9,136 nt of DNA from Amoebophilaceae bacterium (GTDB taxonomy: Bacteria; Bacteroidota; Bacteroidia; Cytophagales; Amoebophilaceae): NCBI GenBank assembly GCA_025455725.1, contig JALOLY010000036.1, positions 1 through 9,136 on the forward strand, given 5' to 3'. The notes below the pieces were generated by a model. That model saw only the letters and a program-made list of their open reading frames with translations, did no database searches and had not been told where the DNA came from. How positions within the stretch are numbered: position 1 is the first letter of the stretch; every line of letters starts with the position of its first letter. Positions 7,646-9,136 of the stretch are shown here, piece by piece. The position numbers and the translations under genes were made by a program.

Positions 7646-8395
7646 CTAAGTGAGCATTCCCCCATCTACCTGAATCACCTGCCCAGTAATGTAGCTAGAA
7701 GCGTCAGAAGCCAAAAACAAGGCACAGTTCGCTACATCTTCAGGTAGCCCCATACGCCGCAACGGGATTCTAAGCTCCCAGTCCTTCTTTACAGCTTCGG
7801 TGAGGTCCTGCGTCATAGCTGTTTCAATAAACCCAGGAGCAATAGCATTGGCACGAATGTTTCTTGAACCAAGCTCAAGCGCTACAGATTTGGTAAAACC
7901 AATAATTCCTGCTTTTGAAGCAGCATAGTTGGCCTGGCCTGCATTGCCTTTAATGCCCACTACAGACGAGATGTTGATGATAGCGCCACTGCGCTGCTTA
8001 AGGAAAATGCTGGTAGCTGCTCTGACGGTATTAAAGCAGGATCTTAGGTTCACACGCAGCACCTCATCCCAAGCTTGTTCGTCCATACGCAGTAGCAGAC
8101 TGTCTCTAGTAATACCCGCATTATTGACCAACACATCTAGCCTGCCAAACTCACGCACTACGTCCTGGACGAGCATCTCGACAGCCGAGAAGTCTGCTGC
8201 ATCAGAGCGATAAACGCTAACTCTAGTACCTAGCGCCCGAAACTCCTCTGCCAATTCTACGCCTTGCTCATCACTAGCAAGATGGGTCAACACCATATCA
8301 GCCCCTTCAGCTGCAAACTTGCTGGCAATAGCGTGACCAATACCTCGAGAAGCACCTGTGATGAGCACTGTTTTACCTTGCAGTTGTTTTTTCAT
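7646..8395 (-). CDS. fabG: 3-oxoacyl-ACP reductase FabG
   Basis: NADPH-dependent short-chain dehydrogenase that reduces 3-oxoacyl-ACP to 3-hydroxyacyl-ACP, the step before FabZ. From the ATG at 8395 the product has 249 residues, normal for FabG (about 244-250). It shows the cofactor motif TGASRGIG (13-20), NNAG (91-94), and the catalytic tetrad Asn116, Ser144, Tyr157 and Lys161 (NYAASK, 156-161), then APGFIETAMT (186-195) and the C-terminal SSYITGQVIQVDGG (233-246). The frame is open further, to an ATG at 8494, but the extra 33 residues resemble no FabG N-terminus. They would also place the perfect -7 box at 8471..8478 inside the coding region, so the inner start is chosen. The catalytic and cofactor motifs make FabG more likely than another SDR, and the fab neighbours agree. 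Confidence 0.94.
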   Translation of the reverse strand: MKKQLQGKTVLITGASRGIGHAIASKFAAEGADMVLTHLASDEQGVELAEEFRALGTRVSVYRSDAADFSAVEMLVQDVVREFGRLDVLVNNAGITRDSLLLRMDEQAWDEVLRVNLRSCFNTVRAATSIFLKQRSGAIINISSVVGIKGNAGQANYAASKAGIIGFTKSVALELGSRNIRANAIAPGFIETAMTQDLTEAVKKDWELRIPLRRMGLPEDVANCALFLASDASSYITGQVIQVDGGMLT

Positions 8396-8470
8396 ACTGA
8401 CTTTTTTTGTGTAGCTGAAACACACCCAAGAAGCAACCAACACCGCTTTTCCCCTTTTGATCAACACGGG

Positions 8471-8478
8471 CAAAGGTA
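8471..8478 (-). promoter_or_regulatory. -7 promoter element of fabG (TACCTTTG)
   Basis: The minus strand carries TACCTTTG, identical to the 16S rRNA promoter's -7 box and a full match to TAnnTTTG. No clear TTG sits 19-21 bases upstream (candidates lie at 13 and 25 bases), so the -33 is weak or absent. A start near 8464 would give a leader of about 70 bases before the fabG ATG at 8395. Confidence 0.55.
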
Positions 8479-8568
8479 ACCAAAGTAGCGGCAATACACG
8501 TTACAATGTCTTCTCAGGCTCCTGGCTGTTTTTTTGTAGCACCGACGGCGTTAAATTAGTGCTCTCGA

Positions 8569-8584
8569 GCTAGCGTGTGCTAGC
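8569..8584 (+). other. Perfect inverted repeat in the fabG-lpdA divergent gap
   Basis: GCTAGC-GTGT-GCTAGC, two copies of a six-base palindrome separated by four bases, lies 68 bases before the lpdA ATG. It could be an RNA hairpin in the lpdA leader or a repressor site; no T tract follows, so it is not a terminator. The rest of the 256-nt gap (8396..8651) holds the fabG -7 box but no recognised lpdA promoter and no credible ORF. Confidence 0.3.
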
Positions 8585-8651
8585 CAAATGAAGAAGAAAC
8601 CGTAGACAGTACCTCGGCACACCAATAGCGCGCACTAACCCACACGATATC

Positions 8652-9136
8652 ATGACAACACCATACGATCTCATCATCATTGGAAGTGGGCCTGGCGGCT
8701 ACGTGGCAGCTATTAGGGCGTCGCAACTAGGCATGAAAGTAGCAGTAGTGGAAAAAGAATCACTAGGAGGAGTTTGTCTGAACTGGGGCTGTATCCCTAC
8801 CAAAGCATTGCTCAAAAGTGCTCAAGTATTTGGGTACATCCAACATGCAGGCACCTATGGTATCCAGGTACACGATGCTAAGCCCAACTTTGAAGCCATG
8901 ATCAAGCGCAGCCGCGGAGCAGCTGACAGCATGAGCAAAGGAGTACAGTTTCTCCTGAGAAAAAATAAGATTGATACAATTGAAGGAACTGGTAGGCTCA
9001 GAAAAGACCGTGCGGTGATTGTAGAGGATGCACAAGGGGCGACCACAACCTACAAAGCCAATTCTATTATTTTGGCCACCGGAAGCAAGAACAGAACACT
9101 CCCTCAGCTTCCTATCGATTACAAGAAAGTCATTGG
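8652..9136 (+). CDS. lpdA: Dihydrolipoyl dehydrogenase (N-terminal part, cut by window end)
   Basis: FAD enzyme (E3) that reoxidises the dihydrolipoyl groups of pyruvate and other 2-oxoacid dehydrogenase complexes using NAD+. About 161 residues are in the window. They include the FAD-binding DLIIIGSGPGGYVAAIRA (6-23), the acidic end of the second strand VVEKE (32-36), the redox-active disulfide motif GGVCLNWGCIPTKALL (39-54) with Cys42 and Cys47, and the second dinucleotide motif IILATGS (139-145). The CLNWGC form with IPTKALL is typical of dihydrolipoyl dehydrogenase rather than glutathione or mercuric reductase, although the C-terminal His-Glu pair is out of view. The start ATG at 8652 directly precedes the FAD motif and lacks a Shine-Dalgarno. 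The gene diverges from fabG; the acetyl-CoA it helps make would feed the fab genes, but neighbours of the pyruvate dehydrogenase complex are not visible. Confidence 0.93.
   Translation, partial: MTTPYDLIIIGSGPGGYVAAIRASQLGMKVAVVEKESLGGVCLNWGCIPTKALLKSAQVFGYIQHAGTYGIQVHDAKPNFEAMIKRSRGAADSMSKGVQFLLRKNKIDTIEGTGRLRKDRAVIVEDAQGATTTYKANSIILATGSKNRTLPQLPIDYKKVI

Noticed and set aside
7636..7655. CACTTA/TAAGTG inverted repeat around the fabG stop codon as a terminator
   Set aside because: Stem is five pairs, AT-rich, and not followed by a T tract on the minus strand.
5216..8563. Shared 12-mer TAAATTAGTGCT upstream of tsaE (minus, 5216..5227) and lpdA (plus, 8552..8563)
   Set aside because: Several 12-base matches are expected by chance in a window of this size counting both strands, and the -33 spacing is not shared.

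Overview
The window is chromosomal DNA of a member of the Bacteroidota, most likely the Amoebophilaceae (the Cardinium/Amoebophilus group of intracellular symbionts). Three things support this. First, the 16S rRNA gene on the minus strand has Bacteroidota-type sequence; from memory, the Cardinium-specific 16S primer sites (Ch-F at 911..932 and Ch-R at 540..560) each match with about one mismatch. Second, two promoters carry the Bacteroidota -7 box TAnnTTTG, both as TACCTTTG. Third, start codons lack Shine-Dalgarno sequences. By eye the base composition is about 45% GC (sampled lines run from 33 to 57%), which is higher than I recall for sequenced Cardinium or Amoebophilus genomes, so a sister lineage is more likely than Cardinium itself.

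Layout. Positions 1-1410 (minus) are a 16S rRNA gene whose 3' end runs off the window. Positions 1411-1623 are its leader and promoter. Positions 1624-4574 (minus) are a compact set transcribed rpmH -> rnpA -> ctpA -> tsaB: ribosomal protein L34, the RNase P protein, an S41 processing protease and a t6A-synthesis subunit. rnpA and ctpA overlap by 26 nt, and the set points straight at the rRNA promoter. tsaE (4696-5166, minus), a second t6A gene, lies upstream in its own unit and ends in a hairpin terminator. Divergent from it, fabZ (5314-5829) and fabD (6066-6941) run on the plus strand, separated by a 236-nt spacer holding only tiny ORFs. Convergent to them are a lipocalin lipoprotein (blc-like, 6951-7553) and fabG (7646-8395), both minus. 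A divergent lpdA (from 8652, plus) is cut by the window end.

Functionally this is core housekeeping: ribosome and tRNA maturation on the left, type II fatty acid synthesis on the right (malonyl loading by FabD, ketoreduction by FabG, dehydration by FabZ). A lipid-binding outer-membrane lipoprotein sits among the fatty-acid genes, and Lpd would act in making acetyl-CoA. I see no mobile element, CRISPR array, tRNA, toxin system or secretion system.

The points most worth a second look are: a free-standing FabZ that keeps a linker resembling that of the LpxC-FabZ fusion normal in this phylum; unusual bases in helix 34 of the 16S rRNA at the spectinomycin site; and the unexplained fabZ-fabD spacer. 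I found no convincing new biological system.
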